A stretch of 64,000 nt of DNA from Methanoculleus sp. MH98A (GTDB lineage: Archaea > Halobacteriota > Methanomicrobia > Methanomicrobiales > Methanoculleaceae). The position numbers and the translations under genes are program-made. The first letter of the stretch is position 1. Each line of letters starts with the position of its first letter. Location of the stretch: contig NZ_JMIO01000002.1 of assembly GCF_000691865.1 (NCBI RefSeq), positions 1-64,000 of the forward strand. Reading direction: 5' to 3'. Under the pieces are notes generated by a model. That model was not told the DNA's origin. It did no database searches and worked only from the letters and a program-made list of their open reading frames with translations. Below are positions 37,881-45,349 of the stretch, piece by piece.

Positions 37881-38332
37881 TACATGGGTATGGGAGCGCC
37901 CATTTCCTGCATGGGGGGACTTTGTTTCTCGATATTCTTTGCAATTGCGGCCATCTCCTCCCCGAGCATCCGGACGATGTCGTCCATCGTGACGATCCCG
38001 ATCAGTTTTCCCGCATCGTCGATGATCGGCATCCTCCGGATTCCCTCGGCGGTCATCTTCTGGATGGCCTCGTAGATCCCCATGCTGTCCTGGAACGTGA
38101 TCACATCCCGGGTCAGGACATCCTCTGCCCGCACCTCGCCCGGGTTCTTCTCCTGCGCCATGACCCGGACTGCGAGATCGCGGTCGGTCAGTATGCCGGT
38201 GGGCCGGTTATCGCCGGTGACGACGACGACGCTTCCGACGTTCTTCTCCCCCATGATCTTCGCCACCTCCACCGCCGGCGTGTCCGGCGAGACGGCGACC
38301 ACCTGCTCGCGGCAGCACTTCACAAGTCCCAT
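37880..38332 (-). CDS. CBS-pair domain protein
   Basis: The 150-residue protein consists of two CBS motifs (about 10-60 and 75-130) with the expected VGSVVVVTGDNRPTGILTDRDL and RRMPIIDDAGKLIGIVTMDDI signatures. Such stand-alone pairs usually bind adenine nucleotides or SAM and act as energy or metabolite sensors for partner proteins. The C-terminal 20 residues are Met- and Pro-rich. I chose the ATG at 38332 because GGAGG lies eight bases upstream; an open frame extends to 38392. It is divergent from the TerC-like gene, sharing a short promoter region. Confidence 0.9.
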   Translation of the reverse strand: MGLVKCCREQVVAVSPDTPAVEVAKIMGEKNVGSVVVVTGDNRPTGILTDRDLAVRVMAQEKNPGEVRAEDVLTRDVITFQDSMGIYEAIQKMTAEGIRRMPIIDDAGKLIGIVTMDDIVRMLGEEMAAIAKNIEKQSPPMQEMGAPIPM

Positions 38333-38450
38333 ATGCAATTCCTCCGTTTCGACGACTGACTCATGCCGGTATGGTATATGAACGTAACCCACTCACCGGG
38401 CTGCCCCTTCTCCTTATATGCAATCAGTGATAGATCGTACGTCACACAAA

Positions 38451-39380
38451 ATGGACTGGCTGCTGATCGTTCTCACCGTAGCGGGTCTCTCGGTCTTCGA
38501 GATCGTCTCAAGCATCGATAACGCCATCATCAACGCCGACGTTCTCGCGACGATGGGGGAGAAAGCCCGCAGGTGGTTCCTTCTCTGGGGCCTGATTTTT
38601 GCAGTCTTCGTCGTCAGGGGGCTCCTGCCGTGGCTGATCGTCTGGGCGACGAACCCGTCGCTCGGTCCTGTCGATGCGCTGCTCGCGACGTTTTCAAACG
38701 ATCCCGCGGTCACCGAGGCGATCGAGAGTTCGGCCCCGATCCTCCTGATCTTCGGAGGGACGTTCCTCGTCTTCCTCTTCTTCCACTGGCTCTTCGTGGA
38801 GGAGAAGACCTGCGGACTCCGGAGCGAACGGTTCTTCTCCCGGCAGAGCGTCTGGTTCTACGCTGTCGTCTCGATCCTGCTTGCGATCCTTGTCTGGTTC
38901 GCCCTGCAGGTCAACGTCATGATGGGGTTCGCGGCCGTGCTCGGGTCGACCGCCTTCTTCATCGTCCACGGGTTCAGACAGAACGCCGAGGTGCAGGAGG
39001 CCCGGCTCCGGAAGCCGGGGATGTCGGATCTCTCGAAGGTTGCCTATCTCGAAGTCCTCGACGCGACCTTCTCTATCGACGGCGTCATCGGTGCGTTCGC
39101 CTTCACCCTCTCGGTCCCGCTCATCCTGATAGGCAACGGCATCGGGGCGGTCGTGGTCAGGGAACTGACCGTCCGCGGCGTCGACCGGATCCGGAATTAC
39201 TGTTTCCTCAAGAACGGGGCGATGTACTCCATCCTGGTGCTCGGAACGATCATGCTCGCGGACAGCTTCGGGTTCCATATCCCCGCCTGGCTCTCGCCGG
39301 TGGCGACATTCGCCATCGTCGGCTATTTCCTCTACCGCTCGGTGCAGGAGCAGAAGATGGGGCCGGCGGGCACTGCGTGA
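38451..39380 (+). CDS. TerC-like integral membrane protein (DUF475)
   Basis: The 309-residue protein has eight or nine transmembrane segments and the TerC-superfamily acid motifs: FEIVSSIDNAIINADVL near residue 16 and YLEVLDATFSIDGVIGAFAF near residue 200. Paired aspartates inside helices suggest metal-ion transport, as for the TerC/Alx/MeeF manganese exporters; DUF475 itself is uncharacterised. The TATA-like CTTATATG at 38412-38419 overlaps the first ATG in the frame (38418), so translation more likely begins at the ATG at 38451. Confidence 0.88.
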   Translation: MDWLLIVLTVAGLSVFEIVSSIDNAIINADVLATMGEKARRWFLLWGLIFAVFVVRGLLPWLIVWATNPSLGPVDALLATFSNDPAVTEAIESSAPILLIFGGTFLVFLFFHWLFVEEKTCGLRSERFFSRQSVWFYAVVSILLAILVWFALQVNVMMGFAAVLGSTAFFIVHGFRQNAEVQEARLRKPGMSDLSKVAYLEVLDATFSIDGVIGAFAFTLSVPLILIGNGIGAVVVRELTVRGVDRIRNYCFLKNGAMYSILVLGTIMLADSFGFHIPAWLSPVATFAIVGYFLYRSVQEQKMGPAGTA

Positions 39381-39450
39381 CCCGCGCCTGCAGTTTCCCG
39401 TCGTCAGGGTTCGAAAAGGTTATCGAGTTATAGAGACGAAATATACGGCC

Positions 39451-40026
39451 ATGACAAAACGTTCAATCGGTCCGCGAACGCTCCTCTACCCCCACCCGGA
39501 CCTGATCATCGGAACCTACGACGCTTCCGGCCGGCCGGACGCCATGGCCGCGGCGTGGGGCGGCATCTGCTCGTCCCGTCCGCCGTCGGTGGCGGTCTCG
39601 GTGCAGAAGGCCCGGCAGACCTACGCAAACCTGGTGGAGCAGCGCGAGTTCACGATCAGCATCCCCTCGACGGACTACGTCCGGGAGGCCGATTTCTTCG
39701 GCATCGTCTCCGGCCGGGACGAGGACAAGTTCGCCGCGACCAACCTGACGCCGGTAAAGAGCGATCTGGTGAACGCTCCGTACGTCGGGGAGTTCCCGGT
39801 CGTCCTCGAGTGCCGGCTCCTCCAGACGGTCGAGATCGGCGTGCACACCCAGTTCATCGGGGAGATCCTGGACGTGAAGGTGGAAGAGAGCGTTATCGGG
39901 GAGGACGGCAAGCCCGATATCGAGAAGATCCGGCCGTTCGCCTACGATTCGATGCGGAAGGAGTACTACGGGTTTGGCGGCGTGCTCGCGAAGGCCTTCT
40001 CTGCGGGGAAGGAACTCAAACAATAA
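39451..40026 (+). CDS. Flavin reductase-like (FMN-binding split barrel) protein
   Basis: The 191-residue protein fits the flavin-reductase-like family: PHPDLIIGTYDASGRPDAMAAAWGGICSSRPPSVAVSV at the N-terminus, then NLVEQREFTISIPS and a later HTQFIGEILDVKVEE. Such proteins bind FMN and reduce flavins or transfer electrons to rubredoxin-like partners and oxygen-detoxifying flavoproteins. The electron donor is not evident. A TATA-like TTATAG around 39428-39433 precedes the ATG by about 20 bases, so the transcript is nearly leaderless. Confidence 0.9.
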   Translation: MTKRSIGPRTLLYPHPDLIIGTYDASGRPDAMAAAWGGICSSRPPSVAVSVQKARQTYANLVEQREFTISIPSTDYVREADFFGIVSGRDEDKFAATNLTPVKSDLVNAPYVGEFPVVLECRLLQTVEIGVHTQFIGEILDVKVEESVIGEDGKPDIEKIRPFAYDSMRKEYYGFGGVLAKAFSAGKELKQ

Positions 40027-40327
40027 CTCTAATTTCGCCTCAAGCGACACATCAGGTTCTTCCGGACGCTACAGGGCGCAGCCGTCCATTTCGGCCCTCC
40101 CCGGTGCCGGTTGGAGCGGCATCGACACCGGAGCGGTTTCCGCCTGCGCTGGAAACGACATCGTATAATGCAGGGTTACACGGATCAGTGCCGGGAACGC
40201 CGTTTATCGGCAAAGTACTCTATATTTGTCATTTAACTTCTGAATGATGCATTTCAGCGCCGTCTCACTGTTTCGATAAGTTATTATATGGTTGCTCGGG
40301 TATTCTTGGGAACTGGAAACATTGCAG
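40027..40327. other. Intergenic region with promoter of the receiver-PAS-kinase
   Basis: Three hundred bases without a gene. A TATA-like GTTATTATATGG at about 40278-40289 is a good promoter for the kinase at 40328. A second AT-rich block (CTCTATATTTGTC near 40210-40222) may be another. No repeats of the hairpin family are present here. Confidence 0.45.
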
Positions 40328-41770
40328 ATGGTTCAGTATTCCGTACTCTACGTCGATGATGAAACAGCCCTTCTCGAAGTCGGTAAGATATTCCTTGAGC
40401 GCTCGGGTACGCTCACCATCGAGACCGTCTCCTCTGCCCGGGAAGCCCTGAGCCGGCTCGGAAGGCAGCCCTGCGACGCCGTCATCGCCGACTACCAGAT
40501 GCCCGGCATGGACGGCATCGAACTTTTGAAGGAAGTACGGCAACGTTTCGGAGATATCCCGTTCATTCTCTTTACCGGGCGCGGCCGCGAGGAGGTCGTC
40601 GTGGAGGCGCTCAATAGCGGTGCGGACGGCTACATCCAGAAAGGAGGCGACGCCCAATCGCAGTTTGCCGAGCTTGAGCACCGGGTCGTGCGGGCGGTGG
40701 AGCGCCGGCGTGCCATCCAGGCGCTGCGTGACTCCGAGGAGCGCTACCGCGCTCTCTTCGAGGGGGCGAACGATCCCATATTCATCTTCGAGGAGGACCG
40801 ATTCGTCGACTGCAACTCAAAGGTTCTCGAGACCTTTCAGTGCACCCGGGAGTTCCTTATCGGGAAGACTCCCTGGGAACTCTCCAGCCCTGTGCAGCCG
40901 GACGGTCTCCCGGCGTTTGCGAGCGCTATCGAGAAGATGCGGGCGGCGTATTCCGGGCAGCCGCAGTTCTTCGGATGGCGGATCTCTACACCGAGCGGAA
41001 AGCGTTACGACGTGGAGATGAGCGCGAGCCGGGTGAACGTGAAAGGCCCGCGCCAGCTTCAGGCCATCGTCCGGGACGTCACCGCACGGAAGCAGACAGA
41101 AGCCGCGCTGATGGCCGCGAACCGGAAGATGCACCTGCTCTCCGGCATCACCCGGCACGACATCCTCAACCAGCTGACTGTCCTTCAGGGCAACCTGGAG
41201 TTCATGAGAGAGCGGATCACCGATCCGGTTCTCCTCGGGTACATGGACCGTCAGGAGCAGGTCATCGGGTTCATCGGCCGCCAGATTGCGTTCACCCAGG
41301 ACTATCAGGACCTCGGGGTCCGGACCCCGGATTATCAGGGACTTCGAGAATGCGTGGCACGGGCGGCGGCGGACCTCAATTCCCGGGATCTCGCTCTCCT
41401 TGCCGAAGTCGGGGAGGTTGAGATTTACGCCGATCCGATGCTGGAGAAGGCATTCTACAATCTCTTTGAGAATTCGATCAGGTATGCCGGGCCGGCCCCG
41501 ACGGTCAGGGTCCGGTGCCAACGCCAGGGGGGGAGCCTTATCATCGCCGTCGAGGACAACGGTTCCGGGGTACCAGCACACGAGAAAGAAAAGATATTCA
41601 TACGTGGCTTCGGTAGGAACACCGGTCTCGGTCTCTTTCTCGTCCGGGAGATCCTCTCGGCCACCGGGCTTGCCATCCGGGAGACCGGGGAGCCCGGGAA
41701 AGGGGCACGGTTCGAGATACTGGTGCCGGAAGGCGGCTGGCGGGTCCGGGATGCCGGTGCCGCCGCCTGA
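40328..41770 (+). CDS. Receiver-PAS-histidine kinase hybrid
   Basis: The 480-residue soluble protein starts with a receiver domain (VLYVDDE, phospho-acceptor Asp in AVIADYQMPGMDG near residue 54, Lys in YIQKGG). A PAS domain follows (about 145-265), then a kinase core with phospho-acceptor His in SGITRHDILNQL near residue 279 and an ATPase domain (FENSIRYAG, EDNGSGVP, FGRNTGLGLFLVREIL). The order receiver-PAS-kinase is typical of methanogen signalling. There are no membrane segments, so the signal is intracellular or comes from another kinase. I chose the ATG at 40328, at the start of the receiver fold; the frame is open to 40292. Confidence 0.9.
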   Translation: MVQYSVLYVDDETALLEVGKIFLERSGTLTIETVSSAREALSRLGRQPCDAVIADYQMPGMDGIELLKEVRQRFGDIPFILFTGRGREEVVVEALNSGADGYIQKGGDAQSQFAELEHRVVRAVERRRAIQALRDSEERYRALFEGANDPIFIFEEDRFVDCNSKVLETFQCTREFLIGKTPWELSSPVQPDGLPAFASAIEKMRAAYSGQPQFFGWRISTPSGKRYDVEMSASRVNVKGPRQLQAIVRDVTARKQTEAALMAANRKMHLLSGITRHDILNQLTVLQGNLEFMRERITDPVLLGYMDRQEQVIGFIGRQIAFTQDYQDLGVRTPDYQGLRECVARAAADLNSRDLALLAEVGEVEIYADPMLEKAFYNLFENSIRYAGPAPTVRVRCQRQGGSLIIAVEDNGSGVPAHEKEKIFIRGFGRNTGLGLFLVREILSATGLAIRETGEPGKGARFEILVPEGGWRVRDAGAAA

Positions 41771-41773
41771 TTC

Positions 41774-41938
41774 TCACCGCCGCCGGTCCCGCTTCGCCTC
41801 GACCCACCGCTTTCTCTTCCCGCACCGTTCGCACCGCTGCTCCCACTCGATGACATTCGAGGAGTATTCGTCGTATCCCCGCTTCCTGCCCCACCGGTGG
41901 AGCCCGATTCTGCAGAGGATCTGTCCGATGGCCGTCAT
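41774..41938 (-). CDS. Small zinc-ribbon-like protein
   Basis: A 54-codon frame encodes MTAIGQILCRIGLHRW... with a Cys-x4-His pair (C9, H14) and a CxxC pair in CERCGKRKRW (C37, C40), followed by a very basic tail ending KRDRRR. The spacing of C-H and C-C resembles tiny zinc-binding proteins of archaea and phages (the DUF1660 type). The basic tail suggests nucleic-acid binding. Four bases separate its stop from the stop of the kinase gene, so the genes are convergent. It is easily missed because of its length. Confidence 0.6.
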   Translation of the reverse strand: MTAIGQILCRIGLHRWGRKRGYDEYSSNVIEWEQRCERCGKRKRWVEAKRDRRR

Positions 41939-42096
41939 GGGTGTCTATATGCTAATCTTTCTTCCGGACGGATGAATGTTGGCTTCTCCCTCCGGTGAGC
42001 CTCTCCTGTGTCGACGCTCTCTCCAGGGACGCCCGGGAAGTTTTTTATTGGATACAAAACGATCTTCTAGAATCGGAAACCATAACGGGTGATCCT

Positions 42097-42888
42097 ATGG
42101 CGTTTATTTACTACGGGCAGGGAGTATCGTCTCTCTACGACGATTTCGTGGAACGGCTGATGTCGCAGCTCGCGCTCAGGGGCACGGAGATCACGCACCA
42201 GAATATCGGGGATGCGTCTTCGAGGATGGATGTCCGGCATACCGGCGAAGAGGGGCACATGGAGATCACGGTCGACCGCGAGAACGTCCGGGTGAGTTAC
42301 ACCGTCGACCGGGAGCGCAAAGAGGTCAAGAAGGGGATCGCGGGAGCCATCGCCGGGGCAGGCCTCGGCGGTCTCCTTGGGGGCATCGTACGAGGCGACA
42401 GGGATGTCAGCGACGTCATCGGCGGTGCTCTCGGCGGTGCGGCGGCCGGCGGTGCATACGGGGCCTATGACGGCTACGAGTCCTCACGCGAGGATAGGAC
42501 GGCGTTTGCCGAGGTGCTCGCGCAGGCGGTCAAAGACGTCGAGGACGAACTCCAGTCGATCATCGAGGGTCAGGAGGAGGCCCGCGAGGCGCTCCGCGAG
42601 CGCGGCCGGCAGAAGCGGGAGGAGGATGCGGCCCGGACCGAAGAGTTGCGCGAACTCCTGGAGGAACTCTACGGCGACCTCCTTGCCGTCCAGGAAGAGG
42701 TCGAGATTGCGGCCGCCGAGGGACTGGACGTCAAAAAGTCCCGGACGCGGACGGACCGGGCAGAGACCCTCTACCTGGAGGCGGAAGCGGCGCTCGACGA
42801 CGGCAACCACGCCATCGTGAAGGCAAAGGCGAAAGCCGCCCGCGCCATGGTGGACGGCGCCCGGGAACTCCTCGATGCCGCCGAATAA
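42097..42888 (+). CDS. Glycine-zipper and coiled-coil protein of unknown function
   Basis: The 263-residue protein has three parts: an N-terminal alpha-beta region (1-80), a glycine-zipper stretch (about 84-135) with repeated G-x3-G spacing in GAGLGGLLGG and GALGGAAAGG, and a long charged coiled coil (140-263) rich in Glu, Arg and Ala. Glycine zippers can insert into or associate with membranes and oligomerise. The ATG at 42097 was chosen because the upstream codons are not protein-like. A TATTGGATAC element about 45 bases before it may be the promoter. It is convergent with a radical SAM gene. Confidence 0.75.
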   Translation: MAFIYYGQGVSSLYDDFVERLMSQLALRGTEITHQNIGDASSRMDVRHTGEEGHMEITVDRENVRVSYTVDRERKEVKKGIAGAIAGAGLGGLLGGIVRGDRDVSDVIGGALGGAAAGGAYGAYDGYESSREDRTAFAEVLAQAVKDVEDELQSIIEGQEEAREALRERGRQKREEDAARTEELRELLEELYGDLLAVQEEVEIAAAEGLDVKKSRTRTDRAETLYLEAEAALDDGNHAIVKAKAKAARAMVDGARELLDAAE

Positions 42889-42900
42889 GGTTCGGTCTCT

Positions 42901-42919
42901 CCTGAACTCTTTTTTCAGG
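42901..42919. terminator. Hairpin with T6 loop between convergent genes
   Basis: CCTGAA and TTCAGG pair across a CTCTTTT loop, between the stop of the glycine-zipper gene and the stop of the radical SAM gene. It can act in both directions. Confidence 0.4.
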
Positions 42920-44033
42920 GTATAATCTCGCAGCTGTTGTACTTCCGGTGAGCGAAATCCTCCATCCGGACTCTCCCGTCGCGGATGAGGGCCCGGATCT
43001 CGGGGAGCGCCGCCGAGAGCGCCGAATGGAGATTCTCCACCGTCCCGCAGACGGCCCGCCGGCCTTCCTCCGGCCAGGGGTGTGTGATATTTGAATAAAG
43101 ACATCGGCCGCCGCAGAAGTCGAGAAGGTCGCATTCCGTGCAGGGGCTTCCCACGGTCGTCACCGGGAGGCGGAGGGGATCGGCGGTGGCGATGTGCCCG
43201 GCGTAGTAGTCCTTCATCCCGACCATGATCGGGCAGGGGGCGATATGCCCGTCGGTCATGATGCTGTAGTTCGCGTGGCCGCACCCGCACCGGAGCATGC
43301 TTGGCCGCGATAGGAGCATGTCCTCCACCGGGTCGATGAAGGGATACCACCGGAGCACCCTTCCTTTTTTGCGCATCGTCTCGACCCAGAACGCGACGAG
43401 CGACCGGATGCCGGGGTTGTAGTTCTCCTCCACCCACGCGGCGTAGTCCCGCAGGTGGTAGTCGTTCCAGAAGTTCGCGTCCATCTGCCAGTGGATGGCC
43501 GGAAAGGAGAACAAGTCGTTCTCCGTGAGGTAGCGGACGGCCTCCACGATATCGGTATCCTCGGTCACGGTCATCCGGGCGATCAGTTCGCCGGCAAAAC
43601 CGCCTGTCACGAGGCCGTTGAGGTTTTTTATGATCCGGCGAAACGTCCCCTCCCCACGGTGTGTGTCGGTGAGTCCCTCGGGCCCGTCAATCGAGACCAG
43701 GATCGTGTCGAACCGGTTCGCGGTTCCGGGTTCGAGATGGTCGAGAAGCGTGCCGTTGGTGTGCAGGATCAGCGCCGATACCGGGGCGTCGCGGACGATC
43801 TCGCGGACGAGGTCGACGGCCAGCAGGGGTTCCCCGCCGTAGAAGGTCAGCACGGCGTCGGGGTCCTTCGCGAGGAACCGGTAGAGGTCGGCGAGGTTGA
43901 TATCGAGGTCGACCGGAAGGTCTTCGTCGATGACGATATCGGGCAGTTCCGGCGGTTCGACGGTGAATGCCTTCCCCCGGCAGTAGGTGCAGCAGAGGTT
44001 GCAGTTGTCGGTCAGGATGAGATGGTAGTACAC
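42915..44033 (-). CDS. Radical SAM/SPASM-type enzyme, putative peptide modification
   Basis: The 372-residue protein has the radical SAM cluster motif CNLCCTYC at residues 11-18 (C-x3-C-x2-C using C11, C15 and C18), a FYGGEPLL glycine motif near residue 64 and SIDGPE. A C-terminal cysteine-rich region (GCGH, PCPIMVG, CTECDLLDFCGGRC and a later C) matches SPASM-like auxiliary cluster domains. Archaeal proteins of this type are classed as putative peptide-modifying enzymes. No short cysteine-rich precursor ORF is visible next to it, so the substrate may be encoded elsewhere. It starts at GTG 44033. It is convergent with the glycine-zipper gene. Confidence 0.9.
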   Translation of the reverse strand: MYYHLILTDNCNLCCTYCRGKAFTVEPPELPDIVIDEDLPVDLDINLADLYRFLAKDPDAVLTFYGGEPLLAVDLVREIVRDAPVSALILHTNGTLLDHLEPGTANRFDTILVSIDGPEGLTDTHRGEGTFRRIIKNLNGLVTGGFAGELIARMTVTEDTDIVEAVRYLTENDLFSFPAIHWQMDANFWNDYHLRDYAAWVEENYNPGIRSLVAFWVETMRKKGRVLRWYPFIDPVEDMLLSRPSMLRCGCGHANYSIMTDGHIAPCPIMVGMKDYYAGHIATADPLRLPVTTVGSPCTECDLLDFCGGRCLYSNITHPWPEEGRRAVCGTVENLHSALSAALPEIRALIRDGRVRMEDFAHRKYNSCEIIP

Positions 44034-44125
44034 GGAGGGTCTCTTACTATTTGGTGGGCCGGGTGAAAAAAAGGTGAGGATGTGGGACTTTCAAATCTTC
44101 TCCGGACGACTCCGGTGCTGAACTT

Positions 44126-44359
44126 TTACAGATCAAGGAACTCTTCTTTTGTAAGGCGTGCCTGCTTCAGGATCGAGAGAAGCGTCCCGCGGGGAATTGG
44201 ATCGCGTCGAGGAACGATGACAAGCAGTTTGCTCCCGTCGTCCCCGATTTTATAGAGAGCTACGTGGCTTCCCTTTCCCCGGTGAGGAGCGTAACCGAAC
44301 CCGATTGCCTTCAACTTCTTTATGACGTCATCGGAAGAGATCTGAGGCAGCTTCGTCAT
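44126..44359 (-). CDS. hicA: HicA-family toxin (mRNA interferase)
   Basis: The 77-residue protein has the double-stranded RNA-binding-like HicA fold with catalytic His in HRGKGSHVALY near residue 32 and the family segment LLVIVPRRDPIPRGTLLSILKQARLTKEEFLDL. HicA cleaves mRNA and is neutralised by HicB. Its ATG overlaps the stop of the upstream antitoxin gene by four bases. Here the antitoxin gene comes first, the reverse of the most common hicA-hicB order. Confidence 0.92.
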   Translation of the reverse strand: MTKLPQISSDDVIKKLKAIGFGYAPHRGKGSHVALYKIGDDGSKLLVIVPRRDPIPRGTLLSILKQARLTKEEFLDL

Positions 44360-44592
44360 GCCTCGACCTCAATGACCGAGGTGAACTTGTGCCGCGATGT
44401 CAGGATAGGCTCAATGTCCTGCAGCATCCCGAGTTCTCTTGCATTCTCCAGGTAGAGCTCGATCGCTTCACGGATATTATCCAGCGCTTCTTCCGGAGTA
44501 TCGCCGCAACTGGCAACCTCGAGTTCCTGGCACTTTGAAACATAGGTCCCCTCTTCCTCCCAGATCAGAATAGTTAGTCGCACCTTTGTCAA
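44356..44592 (-). CDS. hicB: HicB-family antitoxin
   Basis: This encodes about 78 residues with the partial RNase-H fold of HicB: LTILIWEEEGTYVSKCQELEVASCGDTPEEALDNIREAIELYLE. The C-terminal part is short, without an obvious ribbon-helix-helix domain, so autoregulation may be limited. I chose the TTG at 44592 because AAGGTGA lies five bases before it; GTG codons at 44601 and 44583 are alternatives. An AATATTATAAC element at about 44627-44637 on the minus strand is the likely promoter. Confidence 0.88.
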   Translation of the reverse strand: MTKVRLTILIWEEEGTYVSKCQELEVASCGDTPEEALDNIREAIELYLENARELGMLQDIEPILTSRHKFTSVIEVEA

Positions 44593-44730
44593 TGGTATCA
44601 CCTTCGACCATTAACAGTTCATTCACCCGTTATAATATTCTTCTCACCGGGGATCGGGCGGTGATCGGATTTGAGAGTGGGTCATACCTTCAGACTGTCC
44701 ATAAGGGTTAGGAGTTTGTATGCCTGTTCG

Positions 44731-44790
44731 TCGCTTCAGGCGCAAGACAGAATACCCTGCAGTGAGAACGGACTCCTATGCCTGAAGCGA
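44731..44790 (+). promoter_or_regulatory. Inverted repeat pairing the leader with the cupin start codon
   Basis: TCGCTTCAGGC (44731-44741) is the exact reverse complement of GCCTGAAGCGA (44780-44790); one G-U pair extends the stem to 12. The second arm covers the last base of the ATG at 44778 and the next three codons. If the transcript includes both arms, the start codon is held in a stem with a 36-base loop, which would limit translation. As DNA it could instead be an operator. Confidence 0.4.
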
Positions 44791-45113
44791 AGAAAGAGAA
44801 CCTCACCGAGCAGGTCATCGATCCCCGTGACCTCGTCGCCTACCAGCCGGGCTCGATCGTCAGCCGGATGCTCGTCTACACGAAGGCCGGTACGATCACG
44901 GTCTTTGCGTTCGACGCAGGCGAAGGGCTCTCGGAGCACACCGCGCCTTACGACGCCGTTCTCCAGGTCATCGACGGGGAGGCCCTTATCACCATCGCGG
45001 GCAAGGAGTATCCGATGAAGACAGGCGACCTGATCATCATGCCGGCGGAAATTCCCCACGCTGTCCACACCGTCACGCGGTTCAAGATGATGCTGACGAT
45101 GATTCATGCCTGA
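44778..45113 (+). CDS. Small cupin-domain protein
   Basis: The 111-residue single-domain cupin has the two conserved motifs: G-x5-HxAPYDAVLQVIDGEA (motif 1, with His near residue 54) and YPMKTGDLIIMPAEIPHAV (motif 2, with His near 94). The metal-binding His set looks partly conserved. Function is unknown; such proteins are often dioxygenase-like or sugar-binding folds. Its start codon is part of an inverted repeat with the leader. It stands alone between hicB and the P-type ATPase. Confidence 0.88.
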   Translation: MPEAKKENLTEQVIDPRDLVAYQPGSIVSRMLVYTKAGTITVFAFDAGEGLSEHTAPYDAVLQVIDGEALITIAGKEYPMKTGDLIIMPAEIPHAVHTVTRFKMMLTMIHA

Positions 45114-45151
45114 TCCCTCGGGAATAGGCCTTCTCTCAAAACCGGTCTGCA

Positions 45152-45349
45152 GGTTTTTTATATGCGGGCGACGGATCCCCTCCCTGGTAGGTTCCGGGAG
45201 ATCGGTGTTGCCGGCATTCCAGGCCTCGTCGGGCGGAAAGACTTCACCATTCGGTCGATTTACTGCTGATACGGATCGTTCGGCATGGCCGGTGCACCCC
45301 TTCTTCCGGGGCACCTGCATCCTGTGGCGTAGACCCGTGAGATGATCGT
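45152..45349 (+). promoter_or_regulatory. Promoter and long leader of the P-type ATPase gene
   Basis: GTTTTTTATATGC at 45152-45164 is a strong TATA-like element. It predicts a start near 45188 and a leader of about 160 bases, long for an archaeon. The leader contains a GGTGC...GCACC stem around a C-rich/G-rich hairpin near 45290-45314. No known riboswitch is recognised. Confidence 0.4.

Noticed and set aside
38418-38450. Earlier ATG for the TerC-like gene
   Set aside because: It overlaps the only good TATA-like box, so it would not be in the transcript.
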